From: Ignavibacterium sp037440165
GTDB lineage: Bacteria; Bacteroidota; Ignavibacteria; Ignavibacteriales; Ignavibacteriaceae
NCBI RefSeq assembly: GCF_037440165.1
Contig: NZ_JBBIUQ010000011.1
Coordinates: forward strand, 1 to 64,000
Length of the DNA stretch: 64,000 nt
Reading direction: 5' to 3'
Shown here: piece by piece, positions 18,124 to 27,635 of the stretch
Layout: each line of letters opens with the position of its first letter
Position numbering within the stretch: the first letter of the stretch is position 1
Translations under genes and position numbers: made by a program
Notes under the pieces: generated by a model
The model's input: the letters and a program-made list of their open reading frames with translations, nothing else
What the model was told of the DNA's origin: nothing
Databases searched by the model: none

Positions 18124-20241
18124 ATGGATATTACTAAAAAAGAAGTTGAAATTGGCGGTAAAATATTTTCAATAGAGACTGGCCGTTATGCCCGACAGGC
18201 AAACGGCGCAGTTATGGTTTGTTACGGAGATACAATGGTATTGGTTACCGCTGTAGCTTCTGAAGAAGTAAAAGAAGATCAGGATTTCTTTCCGCTGCAG
18301 GTTGAATACCGTGAAAAAACTTCTGCAGCAGGAAAAATTCCCGGCGGTTATATTAAAAGAGAAGGAAGACCAACGGAAAAAGAAATTCTGAGTGCAAGAC
18401 TTTGCGATCGTCCAATACGACCTTTGTTTCCAAAAAACTTTATGAATGAAACTCAGGTTATAGCAATGGTCTTGTCTTACGACGGAGAGAATGATGCAGA
18501 TGTTCTTGCAGCTTGCGGAGCTTCAGCAGCATTAACTATCTCCGACATCCCGTTCGATGGTCCGATGGGCGAAGTTCGTATTGGCAGAGTTGATGGAAAA
18601 TTCGTTATCAATCCATCACATCAACAGCTTGAAGTCAGCGATATGGAACTTGTTGTTGCAGGAACAAGTGACTCAATTATGATGGTTGAGGGTGAAGCAA
18701 AAGAAGTAAATGAATCTGAAATGCTTGAGGCACTCAAATTTGCTCAAACAGAAATCAGAAAAATTGTTGAACTTCAGCTTGAGCTCCGAAAGGAAGCTGG
18801 AAAAGCTAAATGGGCTGTTCCGGAAAAAGTTAATGATGAAAATCTTAAGAATGATGTTTATGAACTTGCATCCGAAAGACTTAAATCAATAGTTTATTCT
18901 GTTCTTTCTAAAGAAGAAAGATCATCAAAGAATAAAGAACTTGCTGAGTTCGTAAAAGCTTCTTTAGCAGAAAAATATCCTGAGCAGGAAAAAATTATCT
19001 CAGAACTTCTGCACGATATGGAAAAAGAGCTGATGCGTCAGAGAATATTGACTGAAGGAATAAGATTAGACGGAAGATCAACCAAAGAGATCAGACCAAT
19101 CACAATTGAAACATCACTTCTTCCGAGAACTCATGGCTCAGCTTTATTTACAAGAGGCGAAACACAAAGCTTAACAACTGTAACTCTTGGAACTAAAAAC
19201 GATGAACAGTTGGTTGACGGACTGCTTCAGGAATACACAAAGAAGTTTATGCTTCATTACAACTTCCCGCCTTTTTCAGTTGGTGAAGTTGGTAAAATGA
19301 CAGGCGTAAGCAGAAGAGAAATTGGTCACGGTAATCTTGCCGAAAGATCATTAAAGATGGTATTCCCATCCGAAGATGTATTTCCATATACTGTCCGCAT
19401 AATTTCTGACATACTCGAATCAAATGGTTCTTCTTCAATGGCTACTGTTTGTGCTGGCTCGCTTGCAATGATGGACGCCGGTGTGCCAATTAAAGCGGGA
19501 GTTTCAGGTATTGCAATGGGACTTGTTAAAGAAGGTGAGCAGTATGCAATCCTTTCTGATATTCTTGGTAATGAAGATCATCTTGGTGATATGGATTTCA
19601 AAGTAGCTGGAACTTCAAAAGGAATTACCGGTCTCCAGATGGATATCAAGATTCAGGGAATTTCATTTGAGATAATGGAAAAAGCTCTTGCTCAGGCAAA
19701 AGAAGGCAGAATTAAAATTCTCGATATTATGAATCAGACAATCTCTGAACCAAGATCTCATCTTTCACCATATGCACCTAGATTAATTACAATGAAAATC
19801 GATACAGACCAGATTGGATTGGTTATCGGTCCTGGTGGAAAGACAATTCAGGGAATGCAGCGTTTATTCGGAGTGGAAATTGTAATTGATGAAGATGGCA
19901 CTGTTAATATTGCTTCACCAAACAGAGAGAATGCACAAAAGTGTAAAGAGTATATCAAGAAACTTACTGCTACACCTGAGGTTGGTGAAGTTTATGAAGG
20001 CGTAGTAACCAAGATTATGGATTTTGGTGCATTCGTCGAAATCCTTCCCGGAAAAGAAGGATTGCTTCATATTTCACAGATTGATAACAAACGGGTAAAC
20101 AAAGTATCTGACTATTTCAAAGTCGGAGATAAGGTTGTTGTAAAACTTATGAAAATTGAAGATGGTAAATTGTCTTTAAGTCGTAAGGAAGTTATAAACA
20201 ATAACTCAGAAGAAAATAAACAAAAAGAAAAACAACAATAA
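18124..20241 (+). CDS. pnp: Polyribonucleotide nucleotidyltransferase (PNPase)
   Basis: PNPase is a phosphorolytic 3'-5' exoribonuclease. The 705-residue protein has two RNase PH domains (VEYREKTSAAGKIPGG and KREGRPTEKEILSARL in the first; LFTRGETQSLTTVTLG in the second), then KH (IGLVIGPGGKTIQGM) and S1 (YEGVVTKIMDFGAFVEILPG) domains. It is complete and ends the operon that starts at rimP. Confidence 0.98.
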   Translation: MDITKKEVEIGGKIFSIETGRYARQANGAVMVCYGDTMVLVTAVASEEVKEDQDFFPLQVEYREKTSAAGKIPGGYIKREGRPTEKEILSARLCDRPIRPLFPKNFMNETQVIAMVLSYDGENDADVLAACGASAALTISDIPFDGPMGEVRIGRVDGKFVINPSHQQLEVSDMELVVAGTSDSIMMVEGEAKEVNESEMLEALKFAQTEIRKIVELQLELRKEAGKAKWAVPEKVNDENLKNDVYELASERLKSIVYSVLSKEERSSKNKELAEFVKASLAEKYPEQEKIISELLHDMEKELMRQRILTEGIRLDGRSTKEIRPITIETSLLPRTHGSALFTRGETQSLTTVTLGTKNDEQLVDGLLQEYTKKFMLHYNFPPFSVGEVGKMTGVSRREIGHGNLAERSLKMVFPSEDVFPYTVRIISDILESNGSSSMATVCAGSLAMMDAGVPIKAGVSGIAMGLVKEGEQYAILSDILGNEDHLGDMDFKVAGTSKGITGLQMDIKIQGISFEIMEKALAQAKEGRIKILDIMNQTISEPRSHLSPYAPRLITMKIDTDQIGLVIGPGGKTIQGMQRLFGVEIVIDEDGTVNIASPNRENAQKCKEYIKKLTATPEVGEVYEGVVTKIMDFGAFVEILPGKEGLLHISQIDNKRVNKVSDYFKVGDKVVVKLMKIEDGKLSLSRKEVINNNSEENKQKEKQQ

Positions 20242-20250
20242 ATTTTTTAT

Positions 20251-20273
20251 GAAGCCGGCATTATGTCGGCTTC
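20251..20273 (+). terminator. GC-rich hairpin after pnp
   Basis: GAAGCCG-gcattatgt-CGGCTTC forms a 7-bp stem 9 bases after the pnp stop. No U-run follows, so it may be a weak terminator or a 3'-end protecting hairpin. Confidence 0.4.
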
Positions 20274-20437
20274 TGATTAAAAGCAGATGATCCTAAATAC
20301 ATTTAAAAAAGTTTTTTATTTCATATCAGGTTTCTATGAGAATCTGATACTATTGATTTTATCTGAATTCAAACAGGAATCATCTGTGCTAAATAACATT
20401 AGAAATATTCCTGTTACGAAAACAAAGTTTTATTTTT

Positions 20438-22006
20438 ATGATAAAAGAAATTATAATCAATTCATCTTCAAACCAGACTCGTGTTGCTATAACGGAAGAT
20501 GGAAACTTAGTTGACTTTTTTGTTGACTATCCTGAAAACAGAAGAATGGTGGGGGGCATATACCTTGGTAAAATTGCAAGAGTTTTGCCGGGCATAAGAG
20601 CTGCCTTCATAAATATTGGGATGAAACATGATGCATTCCTTCATTTCTCTGATATAGGTGAAAGGACACAGCAGCTGCAAAACATGCTTGATGAAGAAGA
20701 TCACGAAATTGATGATGAAGATGATGATGATTCTGAAAATGGTTCTGCTCAGAATAATGGTGAAAATAATTACTACACATTCCCTCCAAGACTAAAAAAA
20801 GGTCAGAATATTCTTGTCCAGATAACCAAAGAGCCGGTTGTAAATAAAGGCGTCAGGGTGACTTCATCAATTTCCCTCCCCGGAAGATTTTGTGTTCTGC
20901 TTCCCTACGATAATAAAATTGGAATTTCTAAAAAGATTGTTGACTTCAAAGAAAGAAGAAGACTAAAACAAATTGCCCGGAGTATTATTCCAAAGAATTG
21001 CGGATTAATTATCCGTACAGTTGCAAAAGATCAACCGGAAGAACTTCTGCGGGAAGACTTAAATCATCTGGTTCGCACCTGGAACAGGATTCAGCAAGCT
21101 GCTAAAACGGAAGAACCGCCGGCACTAATTCATCAGGATTTATCAACAACTGAAAGTGTAATCCGTGATTTATTAACTCCAGATGTTTCGAAAGTTTTTA
21201 TTGATTCGAAAAAACTTTATAAGCAGATAAAAAATTTCGTTCAGGATTTTCAGCCAGATTTAGCAGAACGAGTTGAACTTTATAAATCGCAGCAGCCAAT
21301 TTTTGAAGCGTTTAAGATTGAAGAACAGATTAAAACTTTAATGGGGAGAAAAGTTCCCTTGCCAAGCGGCGGCTACATGATAATTGAACATACTGAAGCG
21401 ATGGTTGTTATTGATGTGAACAGTGGAAAGTATGCACGAAATATCGAACAGGAACTGAACTCACTTAAAACCGATCTTGAAGCTTCTCGTGAAATTGCTC
21501 GTCAGTTAAGATTAAGAGATATTGGTGGAATAATAGTAGTTGACTTTATTGATCTTGAAGATGAACGAAATAAAAAGAAAGTTTACGATGAGCTTAAGAA
21601 AGAATTTCGAAAAGACAGAGCTAAAGTTTCACTTCTTCCAATGTCCGATTTCGGTTTAATTGAAATTACAAGACAAAGAGTCAGACAGAACATAATGCAG
21701 GCAATTAAAGATGTATGTCCGGTTTGCGGTGGTAGTGGTTTTGTTACAAAAGGTTCGCACCTTATTTATGATATGGAGAAGTGGTTGAAAAAGTTCCGGC
21801 TTAATTCAAAAGAATTCAGTCTGGTAATTAAATGTCATCCTTCTGATGCAGAGAGATTAAAAGGAGGTAAGTTCGGATTACTAACAAAGCTTCAGCTAAA
21901 GTATTTTGTCAAAATTAAATTGGAAGAAGATCCAATAGTTGCTGTCGGGAGCTTTAGATTTTTCTCTAAGAAAACCGGAAATGATTTAACTGATTTATAT
22001 AAATAA
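20438..22006 (+). CDS. rng: Ribonuclease E/G family endoribonuclease
   Basis: The 522-residue protein is RNase G-like: an S1 domain near the N-terminus (GGIYLGKIARVLPGIRAAF), then the RNase H-like catalytic region with the metal-binding Asp residues in MVVIDVNSGKY and IIVVDFIDLED, and the zinc-link CPVCGGSG that joins protomers in this family. An acidic low-complexity insert (about residues 86-107, rich in D and E) splits the S1 domain. It acts in rRNA maturation and mRNA decay. The gap to pnp is about 200 bases with no clear promoter. Confidence 0.93.
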   Translation: MIKEIIINSSSNQTRVAITEDGNLVDFFVDYPENRRMVGGIYLGKIARVLPGIRAAFINIGMKHDAFLHFSDIGERTQQLQNMLDEEDHEIDDEDDDDSENGSAQNNGENNYYTFPPRLKKGQNILVQITKEPVVNKGVRVTSSISLPGRFCVLLPYDNKIGISKKIVDFKERRRLKQIARSIIPKNCGLIIRTVAKDQPEELLREDLNHLVRTWNRIQQAAKTEEPPALIHQDLSTTESVIRDLLTPDVSKVFIDSKKLYKQIKNFVQDFQPDLAERVELYKSQQPIFEAFKIEEQIKTLMGRKVPLPSGGYMIIEHTEAMVVIDVNSGKYARNIEQELNSLKTDLEASREIARQLRLRDIGGIIVVDFIDLEDERNKKKVYDELKKEFRKDRAKVSLLPMSDFGLIEITRQRVRQNIMQAIKDVCPVCGGSGFVTKGSHLIYDMEKWLKKFRLNSKEFSLVIKCHPSDAERLKGGKFGLLTKLQLKYFVKIKLEEDPIVAVGSFRFFSKKTGNDLTDLYK

Positions 22007-22021
22007 TAAAAGGAGTTTATT

Positions 22022-22672
22022 ATGAAATTCTTTATCGACACTGCAAACATCAATGAAATAAAAGAAGCTGCTGCGCTTGGAATACTTGATGGTGTTACAA
22101 CTAATCCTTCGCTTGTTTCAAAAGAAGGAAAAGATTTCAGAAAACTTCTTGATGAAATTCTTGCACTTGTAGATGGTCCTGTCAGTGCAGAAGTTATTTC
22201 AACTGATTACGATGGAATTTTGAAAGAAGCACGCGAATATGCTGCAATTCATCATAACATTGTTGTAAAAGTTCCTTTAATTAAGGAAGGATTAAAAGCA
22301 GTCAGAACTCTAACTTCAGAAGGAATAAAAACAAATGTTACATTATGCTTTTCTCCTTCACAGGCATTACTTGCTTCCAAAGCTGGTGCAACCTACATCA
22401 GTCCGTTTGTTGGAAGACTTGATGATGTTAGCACAAACGGAATGGAATTAATTGCTCAGATAGTTCAGATCTACAGAAATTATGATTTCAAAACTCAGGT
22501 TCTTGTTGCGAGCATTCGTCATCCATTGCACGTTGTTGAAGCAGCATTGATGGGAGCAGATGTTTGCACAATGCCTTTCAATGTAATTGATAAACTTTTC
22601 AATCATCCTCTGACTGACATCGGACTTGAGAAATTTTTAAGTGATTGGAAAAAATCTCAGAATAAAAAATAA
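22022..22672 (+). CDS. fsa: Transaldolase, fructose-6-phosphate-aldolase type
   Basis: A 216-residue small transaldolase. DGVTTNPSLVSKEGK is the phosphate/substrate loop, the Schiff-base Lys is in IVVKVPLI, and VASIRHP closes the phosphate site. Enzymes of this subfamily act either as transaldolase in the pentose phosphate pathway or as fructose-6-phosphate aldolase; sequence reading alone does not separate them. AAAGGAG precedes the ATG. Confidence 0.93.
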   Translation: MKFFIDTANINEIKEAAALGILDGVTTNPSLVSKEGKDFRKLLDEILALVDGPVSAEVISTDYDGILKEAREYAAIHHNIVVKVPLIKEGLKAVRTLTSEGIKTNVTLCFSPSQALLASKAGATYISPFVGRLDDVSTNGMELIAQIVQIYRNYDFKTQVLVASIRHPLHVVEAALMGADVCTMPFNVIDKLFNHPLTDIGLEKFLSDWKKSQNKK

Positions 22673-22687
22673 ATTCGGGACTTACCT

Positions 22688-23767
22688 ATGAAACGCACAA
22701 AATTCTATAATATTCACAAAAGACTTAACGCAAAGATTGTTGAGTTTGCTAGCATTGAAATGCCAATTCAGTATTCATCAATCATTCAGGAACATAAAGC
22801 AGTTCGTCACTCAGTTGGAGTATTTGATGTTTCTCATATGGGTGAAATTTTTATTAAAGGAGATAAAGCTTTAGACTTTGTAAATTACATCTTTGTGAAT
22901 GATGCTTCAAAATTATTTCCCGGCAGAGTTCAATACTCAGCTATGTGTTATGAAGATGGAGGAATAGTTGACGATTTATTAGTCTATAAAATCTCTGATG
23001 ATGAGTTTTTACTAGTGGTTAACGCCTCTAACATTAGTAAAGATTTTGATTGGATGAATAAAAACAACAAGTTCGATGTTCAGATATTAAACAGAAGTGA
23101 TGACTTCTCTTTGCTTGCAGTTCAGGGACCAGATTCATTAAAAACACTTCAAAAAATTTCTGATGTTAATATTGAACTTGATTATTATCATTTTACTAAA
23201 ATGAAAATTGCCGGCGTTGAAATGCTGGTTTCAAGAACAGGTTACACAGGTGAACTTGGGTATGAACTTTATTTCGAAGGTGATGAAGCAGTTGCGGAAA
23301 AAGTATGGAATGTAATTTTTGAAGCTGGTAAAGAATTTAATATTCAACCAGTTGGACTAGGCGCACGCGATACTCTTCGTTTGGAAATGGGCTACTGTCT
23401 CTACGGTAATGATATTGACCAGACAACAAATCCACTTGAAGCAGGACTTGGCTGGATAACAAAACTGAACAAATCTGATTTTATAGGTAAACAAGCATTG
23501 CTCAAAGCAAAAGAAAATATGACACGAAAACTTGTAGCAATGATATCGGAAGAAAAAACATTTCCGCGTCATGGTTATGATATAAGTGCTAACGGAAGAA
23601 AAATTGGTCACATCACAAGTGGAACTGTTAGTCCAACACTCGATAAGCCAATTGCGCTTGGTTATGTTGAAAAGGATTTTTCAGTAGCTGATACTGAAGT
23701 TAATTTTGTGGTCAGAGGAAAAGAATTTCTGGCAAAAGTAGTTAAACTCCCATTTATTAAGAAATAG
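22688..23767 (+). CDS. gcvT: Glycine cleavage system T protein (aminomethyltransferase)
   Basis: GcvT transfers the methylene group from the aminomethyl-lipoyl H protein to tetrahydrofolate. Seen are VFDVSHMGEIFIKG, the folate-contact region GGIVDDLLVYK, SRTGYTGELGYE and GLGARDTLRLEMGYCLYGND. At 359 residues it is complete. gcvH and gcvP are not in this window. Confidence 0.96.
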   Translation: MKRTKFYNIHKRLNAKIVEFASIEMPIQYSSIIQEHKAVRHSVGVFDVSHMGEIFIKGDKALDFVNYIFVNDASKLFPGRVQYSAMCYEDGGIVDDLLVYKISDDEFLLVVNASNISKDFDWMNKNNKFDVQILNRSDDFSLLAVQGPDSLKTLQKISDVNIELDYYHFTKMKIAGVEMLVSRTGYTGELGYELYFEGDEAVAEKVWNVIFEAGKEFNIQPVGLGARDTLRLEMGYCLYGNDIDQTTNPLEAGLGWITKLNKSDFIGKQALLKAKENMTRKLVAMISEEKTFPRHGYDISANGRKIGHITSGTVSPTLDKPIALGYVEKDFSVADTEVNFVVRGKEFLAKVVKLPFIKK

Positions 23768-23772
23768 TTTTT

Positions 23773-24501
23773 ATGAAGCTGAATATTCTCTTTTCACCTA
23801 TAGTTGCAGATGAATTATATTTTACTGGAAAAACAACTGTTGTAATAGATGTTCTGCGGGCATCTTCTACAATCGTTACTGCTCTAAAAAATGATGCAAA
23901 AGAAATTGTTCCGGTTGCTACTATTGAATTTGCGGTTAAAGTTTCAGGTGGAATGTTTGGCGGACAAACTTTACTCGGTGGTGAACGAAACACAAAAAAG
24001 ATTGAAGGATTTGCTTTAGGCAATTCACCTTTGGAGTATGAAGAAAAAATTGTTAGCGGAAAGTCAATAGTTTTCTACACTACAAATGGAACAAAAGCTT
24101 TAGTGAAAGCAAAATTTTCTGAAAATCTTTTGGTGTGCTCTTTTCTTAATCTGAGTATAGTTGCAAAACATCTTGTTTCGCTGAACAATAATGTTGAAAT
24201 TATATGTGCAGGAAGAAATAATTTCTTTTCACTTGAAGATACTGTTTGTGCTGGAAAACTTGCAGCAGAAATTATTTCTTTAGAGCCCGAAGTTGAATTA
24301 AACGATTCGGTAGCTGCAGCTTTAGCATTGAATGAAAAATATGGAAATGATCTTCTTGCGATGTTGAAGCAAAGTGATCACGGAAAACTTTTAGCAGAAA
24401 ATGGATTCGAAGAAGATATTAATTATTGTTCTCAACTTAATGTGGTTAATGTGATTCCTTATTACTTTAATGGTGTGATAAAAACTATGAAACCTGAATA
24501 A
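23773..24501 (+). CDS. comB: 2-phosphosulfolactate phosphatase family protein
   Basis: This matches the ComB family: VVIDVLRASSTIVTAL, LGGERNTKKIEGFALGNSP and FYTTNGTKAL. ComB removes phosphate from 2-phosphosulfolactate in coenzyme M synthesis in methanogens. In bacteria without coenzyme M the product could be sulfolactate or the substrate may differ. No comA or comC is nearby, so the assignment is to the family, not to a proven pathway. It starts 5 bases after gcvT. Confidence 0.88.
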   Translation: MKLNILFSPIVADELYFTGKTTVVIDVLRASSTIVTALKNDAKEIVPVATIEFAVKVSGGMFGGQTLLGGERNTKKIEGFALGNSPLEYEEKIVSGKSIVFYTTNGTKALVKAKFSENLLVCSFLNLSIVAKHLVSLNNNVEIICAGRNNFFSLEDTVCAGKLAAEIISLEPEVELNDSVAAALALNEKYGNDLLAMLKQSDHGKLLAENGFEEDINYCSQLNVVNVIPYYFNGVIKTMKPE

Positions 24502-24551
24502 ATAATTTCTGATTTAGTTTTTAATCGATAAAAATTTTTGCGGGTTAATTA

Positions 24552-27008
24552 ATGAAAAAGAAAAAATCAGTAAAAGAAACAAATGGAAGTTCGACTAAGA
24601 GGGAATTCTTTTCCTTCTCTCCGGAGAAGAAAAATAAAATTCTCGGATTGTTTCTAATGCTGCTTGCAGTTTTTCTTTTCGTTGCAATAGTTACTTTCAA
24701 CCGCGCAGATGAAGCCAATCTCACAGACCTTTTCTCAGATATCTATCGTTCATTTGATGAAAGTCTTGATATAGCCAACTGGCTTGGAGTTGTTGGCGCA
24801 CACATTTCGCTTTATCTGATTAAAGCAACTCTTGGATATTTCTCAGTTGTGTTCCCGATTCTGATTTTTATCTGGGGAACTTTATACTTCAAAAAATTCA
24901 ATAAGAAAAAAGTTGTTCACCTTTTAAACTTTTTACTCATAAGCTCAATAATTCTTGCTTCATTCTTTGGTGTATTAAAAAGTCATTATAATCTGATAAG
25001 CAGCATTTATGAGCTTTCAGGATTTGTGGGCGATTTTATCGGTGCATTTTTAGGGAGAACTTTCGGTGGTTTAGGAAGCATTCTGATTCTGGTTCTGGCA
25101 TCTTCAGTATTAATGATTTATGCTTTTGATATTAAAATTGAAGAACTGTTCCGGAAGATTAAAAATCTCGGAATGTATCTGTTGGATTTACTCAGAAGTG
25201 CAAAAGAAACTTCAGAAGAAAGCATCAGCGAAACCAAAGAAGATAATCTTGAAAAGATTAAAAAGATTTCAGGAGAAAAGAAGAAGAGAAAAGTTAAAGA
25301 ACCAACGGAAGAAGTTTCTGCTGCAGAATTAATGGAACAGGAAGCTGAAGAACAAACAAGAATCAGAATTATTAAAAAAGATGATACTCCTCAGCCAATT
25401 CCAGAGAACGAGGTTGTAAAAGAAGAAGTTAAAAAAGTAGATATAGAAAAGACAGGTGAATTACCTAAGAAGGAAGAAATTAAAGTTGAAGAATCTTCAC
25501 TTCCAAATCAATGGGAAGAAAAGATTGAATACAAAATGCCAGGCTTGGATTTACTCGATCCTGTTCCTGAAGAAAATTATCAGGTTGCTGAAGAAGAACT
25601 CACACGGAATGCTGAATTACTAAAAGATAAATTAAAACTTTTTGACATTGAAATTAAAGATATCTCTGTTACTCCGGGACCAGTTGTAACTTTATATGAA
25701 ATTGTTCCGGCTCCTGGAGTTAAAATCAGTCGTATTGTTGGACTTGAAAGTGACATTGCACTTGCACTAGCTGCTAAAGGAATCAGAATCATCGCACCAA
25801 TTCCGGGTAAAAGTGCAATTGGTGTTGAAATACCAAATGCTCAGGCATCTTTAGTTAATGCACGATCTGTGCTTGCAAAAGTTCACGAAACAAAAGCAGA
25901 ATTACCAATTGCTCTTGGAAAAACTATAAGCGGCGATGTTTATGTAGCTGATTTATCAAAGATGCCTCACTTACTGATTGCTGGTTCAACAGGCTCAGGA
26001 AAGAGTGTTGGTATTAATATGATTATAACAAGTTTGCTTTATACCAAACATCCATCAGAGGTTAAATTCTGTCTTGTTGATCCTAAGAAAATTGAGCTTT
26101 CATTCTACAACAAATTAAGAAGGCATTATCTCGCAGCTTCACCGGATTTAAATGAAGAGATAATTACTGAACCTCAGAACGCAATACTGATGCTAAAAGC
26201 TGTTGAGTATGAAATGGAACGCCGCTATGATAAACTTTCGAAAGCTGCAGTTAGAAATATTGTTGATTACAATAAAAAAGTTTCTAATCCCGATACTAAA
26301 CCTAAAGATACCGAGACGATGAAGCATTATCCTCTGCCATATATTGTTGTAATTGTTGATGAACTTGCTGACTTGATGATTACTGCCGGAAGAGAGGTTG
26401 AGGAACCAATTACAAGACTTGCTCAATTAGCAAGAGCGGTTGGTATTCATCTGGTACTTGCAACACAGAGACCCTCAGTAAATGTAATTACCGGAACTAT
26501 CAAAGCTAATTTCTCTGCGAGGGTAGCATATCAGGTCGCAACAAAAATTGATTCGAGAACTATTCTTGATATGAACGGCGCCGAACAACTTTTAGGAAGA
26601 GGCGATATGTTGTTCCTTCCAACCGGTTCACCAAAACCTATACGAATTCAGAATGCTTTTATATCAACTGAAGAAGTTGAAAGAATAACGAGTTACATTT
26701 ACTCACAGCCGGCATTTTCAAAACCATATCAGTTGCCTTCGCTTTATGATAAAAAGAAAAGTTCAGTATCAAATTCTGCTGATGATTTAGATGAAAGATT
26801 TGAAGAAGCAGCAAGAATTATAGTTAGATATCAGCAAGGTTCTGTATCATTCCTGCAAAGAAAACTTCAATTGGGATATTCACGTGCAGCAAGGATTATG
26901 GATCAACTTGAAGAAGCTGGTATTGTTGGTCCGAATGATGGAAGTAAAGCACGTACTATTTTAGTAGAAAATGAAGAACAACTTGAAACTATTCTAAGAT
27001 CATTGTAG
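24552..27008 (+). CDS. ftsK: DNA translocase FtsK
   Basis: FtsK pumps DNA at the division septum to resolve chromosomes. The 818-residue protein has four N-terminal membrane helices (about residues 25-190), a charged linker, and the motor with Walker A AGSTGSGKSVGIN (near 477) and Walker B YIVVIVDELADLMI. The C-terminal winged-helix gamma domain (SFLQRKLQLGYSRAARIMDQ) reads orienting sequences. Complete. Confidence 0.97.
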   Translation: MKKKKSVKETNGSSTKREFFSFSPEKKNKILGLFLMLLAVFLFVAIVTFNRADEANLTDLFSDIYRSFDESLDIANWLGVVGAHISLYLIKATLGYFSVVFPILIFIWGTLYFKKFNKKKVVHLLNFLLISSIILASFFGVLKSHYNLISSIYELSGFVGDFIGAFLGRTFGGLGSILILVLASSVLMIYAFDIKIEELFRKIKNLGMYLLDLLRSAKETSEESISETKEDNLEKIKKISGEKKKRKVKEPTEEVSAAELMEQEAEEQTRIRIIKKDDTPQPIPENEVVKEEVKKVDIEKTGELPKKEEIKVEESSLPNQWEEKIEYKMPGLDLLDPVPEENYQVAEEELTRNAELLKDKLKLFDIEIKDISVTPGPVVTLYEIVPAPGVKISRIVGLESDIALALAAKGIRIIAPIPGKSAIGVEIPNAQASLVNARSVLAKVHETKAELPIALGKTISGDVYVADLSKMPHLLIAGSTGSGKSVGINMIITSLLYTKHPSEVKFCLVDPKKIELSFYNKLRRHYLAASPDLNEEIITEPQNAILMLKAVEYEMERRYDKLSKAAVRNIVDYNKKVSNPDTKPKDTETMKHYPLPYIVVIVDELADLMITAGREVEEPITRLAQLARAVGIHLVLATQRPSVNVITGTIKANFSARVAYQVATKIDSRTILDMNGAEQLLGRGDMLFLPTGSPKPIRIQNAFISTEEVERITSYIYSQPAFSKPYQLPSLYDKKKSSVSNSADDLDERFEEAARIIVRYQQGSVSFLQRKLQLGYSRAARIMDQLEEAGIVGPNDGSKARTILVENEEQLETILRSL

Positions 27009-27032
27009 TCAAAAACACAAAAAGGAAAAGAA

Positions 27033-27635
27033 ATGAAAAAGATAATCATCGTTAGTTTTATTTTAATTTTTGGTTTTTCGCTGTATGCACAGTCAGACGC
27101 CAATTCACTTTTAAGAGAACTAAGAAATAAATTCAATTCAATCAATGACCTCACAGTTGATTATTCACAAAAAGCTGGCGGAAAAGTAGTCCTCTCCGGC
27201 AAGATTATTTTTAAGAAAGAGAATAAATACAGAATCGAAAATAAAAATCAGATTATTGGAAGTGATGGAATTTCTGCCTGGAATTATAATTCATCGCAGA
27301 AGAAATATATAATTACAAATTATGATGGCGTGAGTAATTCAATCTATTCAATCAATTATCTCGTTTATCAATTACCTGATGAATGTATTCTTTCTGCAAG
27401 AACGGAAGGAAAATTAAAGGTGCTCGAGCTGACGCCAAAAACAACTAATCTGCAGTTCAGTAAAATTGAATTATGGATAAATACTGATAATCTTATTCAA
27501 AAAATTATTTTGAAAGAATTGAATAACAATTCAAATGAAATACTTCTGAGTAATTATAAACTCAACCAAAAGGTTTCAGATTCCTTATTCTCATTCAATC
27601 CACCGGAAGGAACTAAAGTAATTGACCTCAGATAA
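27033..27635 (+). CDS. lolA: Outer membrane lipoprotein carrier LolA
   Basis: LolA ferries lipoproteins across the periplasm. A signal peptide ends near residue 20 (SLYAQ). The beta-sheet cavity protein follows, with LTVDYSQKAGGKVVLSGKI and SDGISAWNYNSSQKKYI, typical of the family. The 200-residue length fits. An AAAGGA box precedes the ATG. Its end overlaps the next gene by 14 bases. Confidence 0.85.
   Translation: MKKIIIVSFILIFGFSLYAQSDANSLLRELRNKFNSINDLTVDYSQKAGGKVVLSGKIIFKKENKYRIENKNQIIGSDGISAWNYNSSQKKYIITNYDGVSNSIYSINYLVYQLPDECILSARTEGKLKVLELTPKTTNLQFSKIELWINTDNLIQKIILKELNNNSNEILLSNYKLNQKVSDSLFSFNPPEGTKVIDLR

Noticed and set aside
20287..20514. Open frame of 75 codons between pnp and rng
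   Set aside because: It overlaps the RNase G start by 77 bases, has no ribosome binding site and no protein-like pattern beyond a hydrophobic start.
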